A program made the position numbers and the translations under genes. Below, piece after piece: positions 1 through 6,442 of a stretch of DNA of 27,005 bases. The DNA is from Actinomycetota bacterium (GTDB lineage Bacteria > Actinomycetota > Acidimicrobiia > Acidimicrobiales > Ilumatobacteraceae): assembly GCA_005800965.1 (NCBI GenBank), contig SYEA01000144.1, forward strand, positions 1 to 27,005, read 5' to 3'. The notes below the pieces were generated by a model, which was given only the letters and a program-made list of their open reading frames with translations, was not told where the DNA came from and ran no database searches. Numbering within the stretch: position 1 is the first letter of the stretch; the number at the start of each line of letters is the position of its first letter.

Positions 1-60
1 CGTGCTGATCTCACGATGACCTGCATATGCGCCCATGCTAGACCGATGGGGGCCCAAATC

Positions 61-84
61 TTGGGGAAGAACTTGGGGAAGAAC
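61..84. repeat. Perfect tandem 12-bp direct repeat (ttggggaagaac x2)
   Basis: Two identical copies of ttggggaagaac lie head to tail at 61-72 and 73-84. They are followed at 106-111 and 116-121 by two copies of tagggt. They sit about 50 bp from the tRNA-Gly 3' fragment. Short direct repeats next to a tRNA-derived attachment core are typical of the arm sites bound by tyrosine integrases. That role is inference, because no integrase gene is visible in the window. Confidence 0.75.
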
Positions 85-131
85 TCCCGAAAATACACTA
101 TTTGTTAGGGTTTTCTAGGGTATGTTTCTTG

Positions 132-173
132 CTTCCCAAGTTGAGGACGCGGGTTCGATTCCCGTCACCCGCT
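132..173 (+). pseudogene. 3' fragment of tRNA-Gly(CCC), probable attachment-site remnant
   Basis: The sequence contains an anticodon loop TTCCCAA (133-139, anticodon CCC), a T-arm with stem GCGGG/CCCGT around the loop TTCGATT (149-165), a 3' acceptor strand CACCCGC (166-172) and a discriminator T (173). The matching 5' acceptor strand GCGGGTG and a D-arm should begin near position 100 but are absent. The 5' side of the anticodon stem (128-132) pairs poorly with 140-144. So tRNA identity starts at about 132 and this cannot be a functional tRNA. A 3'-only tRNA copy is the usual scar of an element that integrated at a tRNA gene. On this reading the element lies to the left of the window and the intact tRNA-Gly at its far end. 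Confidence 0.7.
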
Positions 174-377
174 CGACAGCAACGTGATGGTCGCCCACAC
201 TGCAGCGGCTAACCCCAAGATTGCCATTGCCACGCTGCGCACCTTGGGCGCTTGCGTGAGTTCGCCTTCTTCGCGCGGAGTCTCGCGCGGTTTCACCACT
301 GCCGCCACGTTGCCAACGAACATCGCCCCGCCAAATGCCAAGACCAACCAGGCCAAGAGATCTTCACCAAGAAACAT
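165..377 (-). CDS. Small two-helix membrane protein, unknown function
   Basis: This 70-residue protein has two hydrophobic segments, about residues 7-27 and 48-67. They are separated by a charged loop (KPRETPREEGE region) that should face the cytoplasm. There is no signal peptide and no recognised domain. It begins 2 nt after the dnaB stop codon, so it is probably the last gene of the rpsF-dnaB operon and translated by coupling. Its stop codon lies inside the acceptor strand of the tRNA-Gly fragment, giving a 9-bp tail-to-tail overlap. The tight spacing and membrane topology make it a likely real gene. No function can be assigned. Confidence 0.6.
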   Translation of the reverse strand: MFLGEDLLAWLVLAFGGAMFVGNVAAVVKPRETPREEGELTQAPKVRSVAMAILGLAAAVWATITLLSSG

Positions 378-379
378 TG

Positions 380-1756
380 CTAGATACCGTCTGGCATAGT
401 GCCTTCAAAGAAGTTTTCAAACCGGGTGTAGGGCTCGATCCACGCCAGTTTCACGGTGTCGGTGCGACCAGCGCGGTGTTTAGCGATGATCAAATCTGCC
501 GTGCCGCGCGCTGCGGTGGTGTCGCCGGCTGCATCACCGCGATAGATGAACATCACGACGTCGGCGTCTTGTTCAATGGCACCCGACTCGCGCAAGTCCG
601 AGAGATTTGGTCGTTTGTCCCCGCGGTTTTCTAAGTTACGGCTCAACTGGCTGAGCGCCACGATCGGCACGTTGAACTCACGAGCCATCAACTTCAGGTT
701 GCGGCTAATTTCGCTCACTTCGAGTTGGCGGTTTTCCACCTTGGCATCGCCACCCATCAACTGCAGATAGTCGATGACGATGAGGCCAAGATCACCTTGC
801 TGTAGCCGCACACGGCGCGCGCGAGCCCGCATCGAGCCCACTGATGTCATTGGTGAGTCGTCGATGATCAATGGAATATCAAGCCGCCCTACGGCTCGAC
901 CAATTTCTGTCCATTGCTTTTCCGATGGCGCTGCACCGCGCAATACCTCCGAAGGCACACTGGCCTCGCTCGACAACACACGTTGCGAGAGTTCGTACGC
1001 ACTCATTTCCAAACTAAAAAAGATGACTGGGCGCATCGTGAGGCGAGCAACGTTGACCGCCATGTTCAACGCCAGGGCACTCTTGCCCATTCCGGGACGG
1101 GCGCCAATCACGTGTAAGGCACCTGGTTGGAACCCGAGCAGAATTTCGTCTAACTTGCGGAACCCTGTGGTGACGCCTGATAGTTGGCCTGGGTTGTTCC
1201 AGCGCTCCTCAATTTTTTCTAGCGACTCACCCAAGAGTTCTGACAGCACATGTGCGCCTTCGTTGACGTTGCCAGCCGAAACGTCATAGATCCGGCTCTC
1301 TGCATCGTCGAGTGCCTTGTCGACGTCGGCCGGTTCGCTATAGGCAATCTCGGCAATTTCTGATGCCGCATTGATAACACGTCGCAATTTGGCGGCGTCG
1401 CGCACAATCTTGGCATAGCGCTCGGCGCTCGAGATGGCTGGTGTTGCGTTCTGTAAACGCACCAAAGCATCAAGGCCACCGATGCCGTCAAGCAGCGCTG
1501 CACGACGAAGTTCTTCGCCAACGGTCACCGGGTCGACGGGTTCACCAGCAATGCTCAGCGCGCGAATGGCGTCAAACACATGGCGGTGGGCGGGCTTGTA
1601 GAAATCTTCTGACTTCAACCCGCGATCCAACACGATGGAAATTGCTTCTTCAGACAACATCATGGCGCCAAGCAACGAGGCCTCGGCATCCACGTTGTGC
1701 GGTGGGATGCGCTGTGTGGGTCGTTCGTCGTCTCGTCGGAATTCGCTGATGGTCAC
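380..1756 (-). CDS. dnaB: Replicative DNA helicase DnaB
   Basis: DnaB is the ring-shaped 5'-3' helicase that unwinds DNA at the replication fork. The 458-residue protein has the expected N-terminal domain (about 15-120), a linker, and a RecA-like ATPase domain. Walker A is GARPGMGKS at 218-226, the FFSLEM motif lies at 246-251, Walker B VIDYLQL at 327-333, and the arginine-finger region KHRAGRT at 426-432. No intein interrupts the ATPase domain, although actinobacterial dnaB often carries one. The start is GTG, preceded by a GAGGG Shine-Dalgarno-like run. It lies downstream of rplI, the standard rpsF-ssb-rpsR-rplI-dnaB order, but after a 186-bp gap containing DnaA boxes. That gap suggests its own DnaA-responsive promoter. 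Confidence 0.97.
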   Translation of the reverse strand: MTISEFRRDDERPTQRIPPHNVDAEASLLGAMMLSEEAISIVLDRGLKSEDFYKPAHRHVFDAIRALSIAGEPVDPVTVGEELRRAALLDGIGGLDALVRLQNATPAISSAERYAKIVRDAAKLRRVINAASEIAEIAYSEPADVDKALDDAESRIYDVSAGNVNEGAHVLSELLGESLEKIEERWNNPGQLSGVTTGFRKLDEILLGFQPGALHVIGARPGMGKSALALNMAVNVARLTMRPVIFFSLEMSAYELSQRVLSSEASVPSEVLRGAAPSEKQWTEIGRAVGRLDIPLIIDDSPMTSVGSMRARARRVRLQQGDLGLIVIDYLQLMGGDAKVENRQLEVSEISRNLKLMAREFNVPIVALSQLSRNLENRGDKRPNLSDLRESGAIEQDADVVMFIYRGDAAGDTTAARGTADLIIAKHRAGRTDTVKLAWIEPYTRFENFFEGTMPDGI

Positions 1757-1826
1757 GTGTCTACCCTCGCTGGTAATGGCTGTTGATCGCTAGGGGTACA
1801 ACCCTGTGATTTTGTTGTGGCTGGCT

Positions 1827-1899
1827 TGTGGATATCTGTGCGGATAGCTGGAATCAACCTGTGGTAATGCTGTGGACAATAACCCAGGGGTGTGGACAA
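1827..1899. promoter_or_regulatory. DnaA-box cluster in the rplI-dnaB gap (dnaB upstream region)
   Basis: TGTGGACAA, the reverse complement of the actinobacterial DnaA box TTGTCCACA, occurs at 1871-1879 and again at 1891-1899, exactly 20 bp apart. A near match TGTGGATAT lies at 1827-1835 and a weaker TGTGGTAAT at 1860-1868. All lie in the 186-bp gap (1757-1942) upstream of dnaB. Read toward dnaB, a TTGATT hexamer (1852-1857) stands 17 bp before TATCCA (1829-1834). If that is a promoter, its -10 overlaps the DnaA box. The boxes are seen directly; control of dnaB by DnaA is inference. Confidence 0.6.
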
Positions 1900-1942
1900 C
1901 TTCGGCAGTGGTCGACCCGCGTCCACTGCAAGTACTTATTGC

Positions 1943-2389
1943 TCAGACTGCTCGCACCTCCACCGTTAAGGTGCCACGCACATCGCCATAGAGCCCAATG
2001 GTCACCTGATGGGTGCCTAGTTCGCGAATGGGTGCCGCAATCTCCACATGTTTGCGATCCACGACAACCTGAAATTGTTGTTCGACGCCCGCCACGATGT
2101 CGCTGGCCGTAATTGACCCGAAAAGCTTGCCTGTCGCACCGGCCTTGGCATTGACCACAAGCGGGGTGGCAGCAAACACGGCAGCGATCGCACGCGCCGA
2201 ATCACGGTCGGCTGCTTCGCGAGTGCTCCGCGTGCGTTTGACGGTGTCGGCTTGGGCGATTGCACCTTCGGTGGCTTCGACAGCAAGCCCGTTAGGGATG
2301 AGGTAGTTGCGGGCATGCCCAGACGACACCGTGACGATGTCCCCACGCCGACCGATGCCCTTTACGTCGCGGCGCAACAGCACCTGCAC
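1943..2389 (-). CDS. rplI: 50S ribosomal protein L9
   Basis: The 148-residue protein matches the full L9 length. The N-terminal rRNA-binding domain opens with MQVLLRRDVKGIGRRGD and includes the GHARNYLIPNGLA region (residues 24-36). A long charged helix links it to the C-terminal domain, which starts near residue 88 (GKLFGSIT). L9 binds 23S rRNA at the base of the L1 stalk and helps maintain reading frame. The chosen GTG start lies 3 nt after the rpsR stop codon, and the end of rpsR provides a GAGG sequence, so translation is probably coupled. A second GTG two codons later is possible. Confidence 0.96.
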   Translation of the reverse strand: MQVLLRRDVKGIGRRGDIVTVSSGHARNYLIPNGLAVEATEGAIAQADTVKRTRSTREAADRDSARAIAAVFAATPLVVNAKAGATGKLFGSITASDIVAGVEQQFQVVVDRKHVEIAAPIRELGTHQVTIGLYGDVRGTLTVEVRAV

Positions 2390-2392
2390 GAC

Positions 2393-2830
2393 TTAGGCCT
2401 CGCTAGGAGTTTCGCCGACAGTCCCAGCTGGTGCAGCAGTTGACGACACAGCCCGGCTTGTTGTATCCGGTGCGTCGGGCACGTTGGCGTAACGTTCGAC
2501 TACTTCACGACTCACACCACCACGTGAATCGTCGCGATCGTCATCGCGATTACGTGGGCCGCGCAACCCGGCGACTCGCTTGGTGTACGGCAACAAGGCC
2601 ATCTCGCGAGCATTTTTTACTGCCGTGGCGATATCGCGTTGCTGTTGCACATCGGCTCCTGTCATACGACGAGCCTTCATCTTCGAACGGTCGCTCATGA
2701 AGCGTTGCAGCAAGTTGACGTCTTTGTAGTCGATGAACACGATGCGCTCAGGGTTGAGCGGGTTCGGCTTTTTCTTGTAGCGACGCTGAAGCAGTTTGGC
2801 TGCGCGGAGTTTGTTCTTTTTACTGGTCAT
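2393..2830 (-). CDS. rpsR: 30S ribosomal protein S18 with long C-terminal extension
   Basis: The S18 core is clear: a basic N terminus, then NPERIVFIDYKDVNLLQRFMS (residues 24-44), RRMTGADVQQQRDIATAVKNAR and ALLPYT near residue 82, where most bacterial S18 proteins end. This protein continues to 145 residues. The tail of about 60 residues is first rich in Arg and Asp and then in Ala, Thr, Ser and Pro, and looks disordered. S18 pairs with S6 on the platform of the 30S subunit. No CxxC zinc motifs are seen. The ATG is preceded by AAAGGA. The gene follows ssb by 62 nt and runs into rplI. Confidence 0.93.
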   Translation of the reverse strand: MTSKKNKLRAAKLLQRRYKKKPNPLNPERIVFIDYKDVNLLQRFMSDRSKMKARRMTGADVQQQRDIATAVKNAREMALLPYTKRVAGLRGPRNRDDDRDDSRGGVSREVVERYANVPDAPDTTSRAVSSTAAPAGTVGETPSEA

Positions 2831-2892
2831 GGGTGATCCTTTGTTCGGTAGTGGTCGTCAGTAGGGATGGGAAATGTGGATGAAGCCGGTTA

Positions 2893-3330
2893 CTAGAACG
2901 GCTCTTCGCCTTCGAATGGGTTGGCCTCGCCTGATGGGGCGGTACCGCCACCTGGCTTTTTGGTTGCACCGTCTTGGCGAGGAGTGCGCTCTACTTGCGC
3001 GGTTGCCCAACGCAGGCTTGGTCCGAGCTCGTCGGCAATCACGTCAATGGCAGTGCGCTTGTCGCCTTCGCGGGTGGTGTATTCACGCTGCTCGAGTCGA
3101 CCAGTGACCACGACGCGGGCACCTTTGGACAACGATGCTGCGGCGTTTTCGCCAAGTTGGCCCCAGGCCGTGATGTTGAAATACGACGTCTGTTCCTGCC
3201 ATTCGCCGTTGACCTGATAGCGCCGGCCGACTGCAATGCCGAACGAGGCAACCGCCCGGCCGTTGGCCGTGAAGCGAAGTTCGGGGTCGCGCGTGATGTT
3301 ACCGACGAGGGTGATCGTGTTGTCTGCCAT
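2893..3330 (-). CDS. ssb: Single-stranded DNA-binding protein
   Basis: The 145-residue SSB has an OB-fold of about 110 residues, starting ADNTITLVGNITRDPELRFT and containing TSYFNITAWGQLGENA and GARVVVTGRLEQREY. A Gly/Pro-rich linker follows, then the acidic tip NPFEGEEPF. It coats single-stranded DNA, and the tip recruits replication and repair partners. The open reading frame extends 64 codons further upstream through rpsF, but that part is Cys/Pro-rich noise. The ATG at 3330 has an AAGGAG Shine-Dalgarno at the right distance and starts exactly at the family N terminus. It lies between rpsF (28 nt) and rpsR, as in many bacteria. Confidence 0.96.
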   Translation of the reverse strand: MADNTITLVGNITRDPELRFTANGRAVASFGIAVGRRYQVNGEWQEQTSYFNITAWGQLGENAAASLSKGARVVVTGRLEQREYTTREGDKRTAIDVIADELGPSLRWATAQVERTPRQDGATKKPGGGTAPSGEANPFEGEEPF

Positions 3331-3358
3331 GGGTGCTCCTTGTTTGAGATGCTGCGGA

Positions 3359-3694
3359 TTACTTGGTGGCGCCGGCTGGCGACATTCCGCGGCGTTGGGC
3401 TTCGTGATCGGGCAAGCGCAGCAACTTATGTCGCAACACGTCTTCTGACAAACGCATGGTGCGCTCGACTTCGTCGAGCATGCCACCGTCAGCGACGATA
3501 TTGAAGATGACGTAGTAGCCATCGTTCTGCTTCTTGATCGGGTAGGCCAGACGACGTCGGCCCCACCAATCGGGGGATCCGTGTACGGAACCGCCGACGC
3601 TGGTCACTGACTTGGTGATGTTGTTCACCCAGCCGTGAGCAGTGTTCTCATCGAGAGCACCGCTGACGATAACCATCAACTCATATGCACGCAT
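3359..3694 (-). CDS. rpsF: 30S ribosomal protein S6
   Basis: The 111-residue protein starts MRAYELMVIVSGALDE, typical of S6. It contains the WGRRRLAYPIKKQNDGYYV strand-turn-strand core (residues 44-62) that contacts S18, and LRHKLLRLPDHE near the end. S6 heterodimerises with S18 on the 30S platform. The ATG has a strong GAAGGGAG Shine-Dalgarno. It is the first gene of rpsF-ssb-rpsR-rplI, and its leader can fold so as to pair part of that Shine-Dalgarno. It lies 140 nt after the DUF5318 gene. Confidence 0.96.
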   Translation of the reverse strand: MRAYELMVIVSGALDENTAHGWVNNITKSVTSVGGSVHGSPDWWGRRRLAYPIKKQNDGYYVIFNIVADGGMLDEVERTMRLSEDVLRHKLLRLPDHEAQRRGMSPAGATK

Positions 3695-3700
3695 TATTGA

Positions 3701-3741
3701 CTCCCTTCGGACACGACCCCGAAAGGACGTGGCCCCCGGAG
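3701..3741 (-). promoter_or_regulatory. Candidate S6:S18-type leader hairpin of rpsF
   Basis: In the rpsF transcript an upstream CTCC (complement of 3738-3741) can pair with the GGAG of the ribosome-binding site (3701-3704). A CACG/CGTG helix (3728-3731 with 3712-3715) lies inside it, and an unpaired TCCGAA follows the inner helix. Bacterial rpsF leaders are known to carry an S6:S18 autoregulatory motif with a conserved CCG in a loop or bulge. The layout is compatible, but helices of 4 bp are weak evidence, so this is a hypothesis. Confidence 0.3.
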
Positions 3742-3834
3742 GGGCAGGGTGGATAGGAACTTTGAGCGTACCGTCACCCCGTCAGCGTGCCAACGGGCTG
3801 TTACAGAGATGTGTGGTACATCTTCCTATTGCGG

Positions 3835-4257
3835 TCAACGAACTTTCGCCGCCCGGGTTGTTGTAGCACGGGTACGCACCCGTCGCCCACCACAAGGGGC
3901 AGCGCTCAACACGTGATTCCAGCGGCAGGACATGCACACCTCCACGGTGTAGGCCGTGAATTGCTCAGGCCGAGAATTGAACTCGCGCAGTGATTGGGCT
4001 GAGGTCACGCACTTGCCAGATCTGGGCAACCGCGGCCCGAACAAATACGTCACGTTGCGCAATTGTTGCTCGACACATATCGGACACGTCGTGCGGCGCG
4101 CCACACCAAAGTGATGCGTAGCGCGCATCAGGTCCACGCTGGCATCACATGCATCATGACGTGGCACGTCGCCAACTCGCACTCGCTCGACATAAGCACG
4201 ACGCATCATGCGAAAATCGATTGTTGCACTCACCGATGCACCCATGTTTTTGCCCAC
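3835..4257 (-). CDS. DUF5318 zinc-ribbon protein
   Basis: I recognise the actinobacterial DUF5318 pattern: an IDFRMMRRAYVERVRVGDV start, CDASVDLMRATHHFG, a first zinc pair TCPIC, the central VTYLFGP block, and a second pair VCMSCRWNH. The four cysteines should bind one zinc ion. The function of the family is unknown; in Mycobacterium it is encoded near rpsF. The frame stays open into pcnA, but family similarity begins only near the chosen start. The GTG at 4257 stands 7 nt after a TACCGT hexamer, as in other leaderless genes here; the ATG at 4245 is the alternative. No Shine-Dalgarno is visible for either. The last residues are very basic. Confidence 0.82.
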   Translation of the reverse strand: MGKNMGASVSATIDFRMMRRAYVERVRVGDVPRHDACDASVDLMRATHHFGVARRTTCPICVEQQLRNVTYLFGPRLPRSGKCVTSAQSLREFNSRPEQFTAYTVEVCMSCRWNHVLSAAPCGGRRVRTRATTTRAAKVR

Positions 4258-4276
4258 GACGATTACGGTAGTTGGC

Positions 4277-5680
4277 TCACTTGGCCTGCTGCGTAGCCCA
4301 CCATGCATCGAGCCGCTTGCGAATTTCGGCGTCACCAAGTAATCCTTCATCAAGACGAATTTCCATCAAAAAATCCATAGCTTGGCCCACAGCGCGGCCT
4401 GGCGTGATGCCCAAATGTTCCATCACGGCCGTGCCGTCTAATTCGGGTCGCAGCGCAGCCAGTTCTTCTTTCTGTGCGAGTTCGTCGATGCGCTCCTCGA
4501 GCTCGGTCATACGCAGGTTCAATGCATCCACTTTGCGTTCACTGCGGGTGGTGCAGTCACAGCGCACCAACACGTTCAACTCAGTGAGCACGTCCCCGGC
4601 ATCGCGCACATACCGGCGCACGGCAGAATCCGTCCAGCCCATTTGATACGTGTGAAACCGACCGCTCAAGAACACCAGTTCAGAAACGCGACGAATGTCT
4701 TCGTTGGAGTAGTGCATCTCGCGCATTCGTTTGCGCGTCATCTTGGCCCCGACTACTTCGTGATGATAAAACGTCATGCCCTTGCCCGCCAGCACCTTGC
4801 GAGTACGGGGTTTACCGATGTCGTGAAACAGCGCCGCCAAACGCGTGATGCGAAAATCGCCGGGCATTTCTTTACGCACGTTCTCTACTACGGCAAACGT
4901 GTGCGTTAATACGTCTTTATGGCGATGAATCGGGTCTTGTTCGAGCGACAGTGCCGGCAACTCGGGCAAAAAATGCGCAGTCAAACCTGTCTCGACGGCA
5001 AACCGCAAGGCCATGGTGACAGAGTCGGTCACGATCATGCGATCGAACTCGGTGCGAATGCGTTCAGCCGACACGATCTGCAGCCGGTCGTTCATCGTGC
5101 GAACTGCTGACACCAACGCATCATCGGGCACCACCGACAATGTGGCCATGAACCGTGCGGCCCGCAACATGCGTAGGGGGTCGTCGTTGAAACTTTCCTC
5201 GGGTGACAGCGGTGTGCGCAACCGGTGAGACAACAAATCGTCCATCCCACCGTGCGGATCAACGAGTTGTGGCGACGATGCCGTGAGTTCGAGCGCCATG
5301 GCGTTGATCGTGAAGTCGCGACGTGAAAGATCCACGAGCACCGAATCCGAGAACTTCACCTCAGGTTTGCGGGAGTCGGGAGAATACGCCTCAGCGCGAT
5401 GGGTGGTGATCTCTAGTGAGCGTGTGCCGCGGAGTGCAGCAATGGTTCCGAACCGTTCGCCCTGCGTCCACAGTGCATCGACTTTGCCCTCCAGAATCGT
5501 TTTCACTGCATCAGGGAGTGCGTCAGTGGTCAAATCAAAATCGAGTTCGGTGACCTCACGACCGAGCATCAAATCGCGCACCGTGCCCCCCACGATGAAT
5601 AAGCGGTAACCCGCCTGGGCGAACGCATCCGTGATGGGTGCGAGTTCGGCAATCACTGCTTGGAAACGCGCAGGCTGCAC
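4277..5680 (-). CDS. pcnA: CCA tRNA nucleotidyltransferase (poly-A polymerase family)
   Basis: The enzyme adds or repairs the CCA end of tRNAs. The class II nucleotidyltransferase head has the GG motif at 31-32 (VGGTVRD), the metal-binding pair D47/D49 (DFDLT) and the RRDFTINAMA motif at 120-129. A neck/RNA-binding domain follows, then an HD domain with FHDIGKP (H286, D287). The 467-residue length fits the actinobacterial HD-containing form. CCA addition is needed for any tRNA gene lacking an encoded CCA, such as the tRNA-Gly fragment at 132-173. The start is GTG without a Shine-Dalgarno, and TAACCT ends 7 nt before it, suggesting a leaderless mRNA. It is divergent from the GNAT gene, the usual position left of the actinobacterial origin. 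Confidence 0.95.
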   Translation of the reverse strand: MQPARFQAVIAELAPITDAFAQAGYRLFIVGGTVRDLMLGREVTELDFDLTTDALPDAVKTILEGKVDALWTQGERFGTIAALRGTRSLEITTHRAEAYSPDSRKPEVKFSDSVLVDLSRRDFTINAMALELTASSPQLVDPHGGMDDLLSHRLRTPLSPEESFNDDPLRMLRAARFMATLSVVPDDALVSAVRTMNDRLQIVSAERIRTEFDRMIVTDSVTMALRFAVETGLTAHFLPELPALSLEQDPIHRHKDVLTHTFAVVENVRKEMPGDFRITRLAALFHDIGKPRTRKVLAGKGMTFYHHEVVGAKMTRKRMREMHYSNEDIRRVSELVFLSGRFHTYQMGWTDSAVRRYVRDAGDVLTELNVLVRCDCTTRSERKVDALNLRMTELEERIDELAQKEELAALRPELDGTAVMEHLGITPGRAVGQAMDFLMEIRLDEGLLGDAEIRKRLDAWWATQQAK

Positions 5681-5687
5681 GGTCTAC

Positions 5688-5716
5688 AGGTTACGGAACA
5701 TCTGCGCCACTAGCGT
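5688..5716. promoter_or_regulatory. Divergent -10 elements of pcnA and the GNAT gene
   Basis: The 42-bp gap between the two divergent GTG starts holds two -10-like hexamers. On the minus strand TAACCT (5693-5688) ends 7 nt before the pcnA GTG. On the plus strand TAGCGT (5711-5716) ends 6 nt before the GNAT GTG. Neither start has a Shine-Dalgarno. This spacing puts transcription start sites at the start codons. No convincing -35 is seen. Confidence 0.45.
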
Positions 5717-5722
5717 TCGAGC

Positions 5723-6442
5723 GTGTCGGCAGTAGTAACCGCACTGCGTGGCGACCGCCGCAGTGGCGAAACCAAGATCCGCTCTACCTGCAGCCTGCTG
5801 ACCGTGGCTGGTGTTGCTACCTATCGCACGCCCGCGCTGTCAGCGAACGATGCCCGCTGGTTTTTTGACCACGGTTTTGTCGTTCGCCAGTCACTCGTGA
5901 TGCTGCAACGAACGGGCCACCTCGGGTCAACGGCCATCGGCCGTTACACACCGATGGGTGTGGAGTACGACGATGTGACGTGTCGCCACGTGATGGCACG
6001 CCAACGGCAACGACTGCTGAGCGAACTATTGGACATCGATGGCGAATCCTTTGCTGCACCCTGGAATTTGTCGGCGCCAGCATTCCGCCACGCTTGTCAT
6101 GCGACGAGTGAACACCGTGTGATCATCGCCCGAGTCATCGACGCCGGTGGTGATTCGAGTGGTTCTGCAAGCGGTTATGTGATAGTCGGGCGATCCGCCG
6201 GGCAGGCCTACCTCCAGCGACTGGCTGTGCACCCAACCCATCGGCGCACGGGTATTGCGCGATCACTCGTCTGGCACGCTTCGCAATGGGCAGGCACACG
6301 TGGTGCCGATTCGATGCTTGTCAATACTGAGCCCACCAACGCAGCAGCGCTCGCGCTGTACCACTCACTTGGGTTCGTCACATTGCCTGATCCACTCGTC
6401 GTCCTCGAGCGACCCGTGCACGCCACTACGGGTGTCAAATAA
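5723..6442 (+). CDS. GNAT-family N-acetyltransferase with a vestigial first domain
   Basis: The C-terminal half is a GNAT fold: the acetyl-CoA-binding motif A reads LQRLAVHPTHRRTGIARSLV (about 190-209), followed by NTEPTNAAALALYHSLGFV. The N-terminal part also ends with a GNAT-like last strand (ARWFFDHGFVVRQSLVMLQR, about 44-63) but has no room for a complete first domain. The protein may therefore descend from a tandem GNAT whose first copy was truncated. The substrate is unknown. In Mycobacterium a NUDIX gene (mutT4) occupies this position beside pcnA. The start is GTG at the end of a probable leaderless promoter, and the stop overlaps the next ATG by one base (TAATG). Confidence 0.75.
   Translation: MSAVVTALRGDRRSGETKIRSTCSLLTVAGVATYRTPALSANDARWFFDHGFVVRQSLVMLQRTGHLGSTAIGRYTPMGVEYDDVTCRHVMARQRQRLLSELLDIDGESFAAPWNLSAPAFRHACHATSEHRVIIARVIDAGGDSSGSASGYVIVGRSAGQAYLQRLAVHPTHRRTGIARSLVWHASQWAGTRGADSMLVNTEPTNAAALALYHSLGFVTLPDPLVVLERPVHATTGVK

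Noticed and set aside
98..173. A complete tRNA-Gly gene
   Set aside because: The 5' acceptor strand GCGGGTG and the D-arm are missing and the anticodon stem does not pair.
2518..2531. Second parS (CACCACGTGAATCG region in rpsR)
   Set aside because: Only the central CACGTG is shared; the flanks are not symmetric.
3331..3522. 64-codon N-terminal extension of ssb
   Set aside because: It overlaps rpsF out of frame, is Cys-rich noise, and the ATG at 3330 has a strong AAGGAG.
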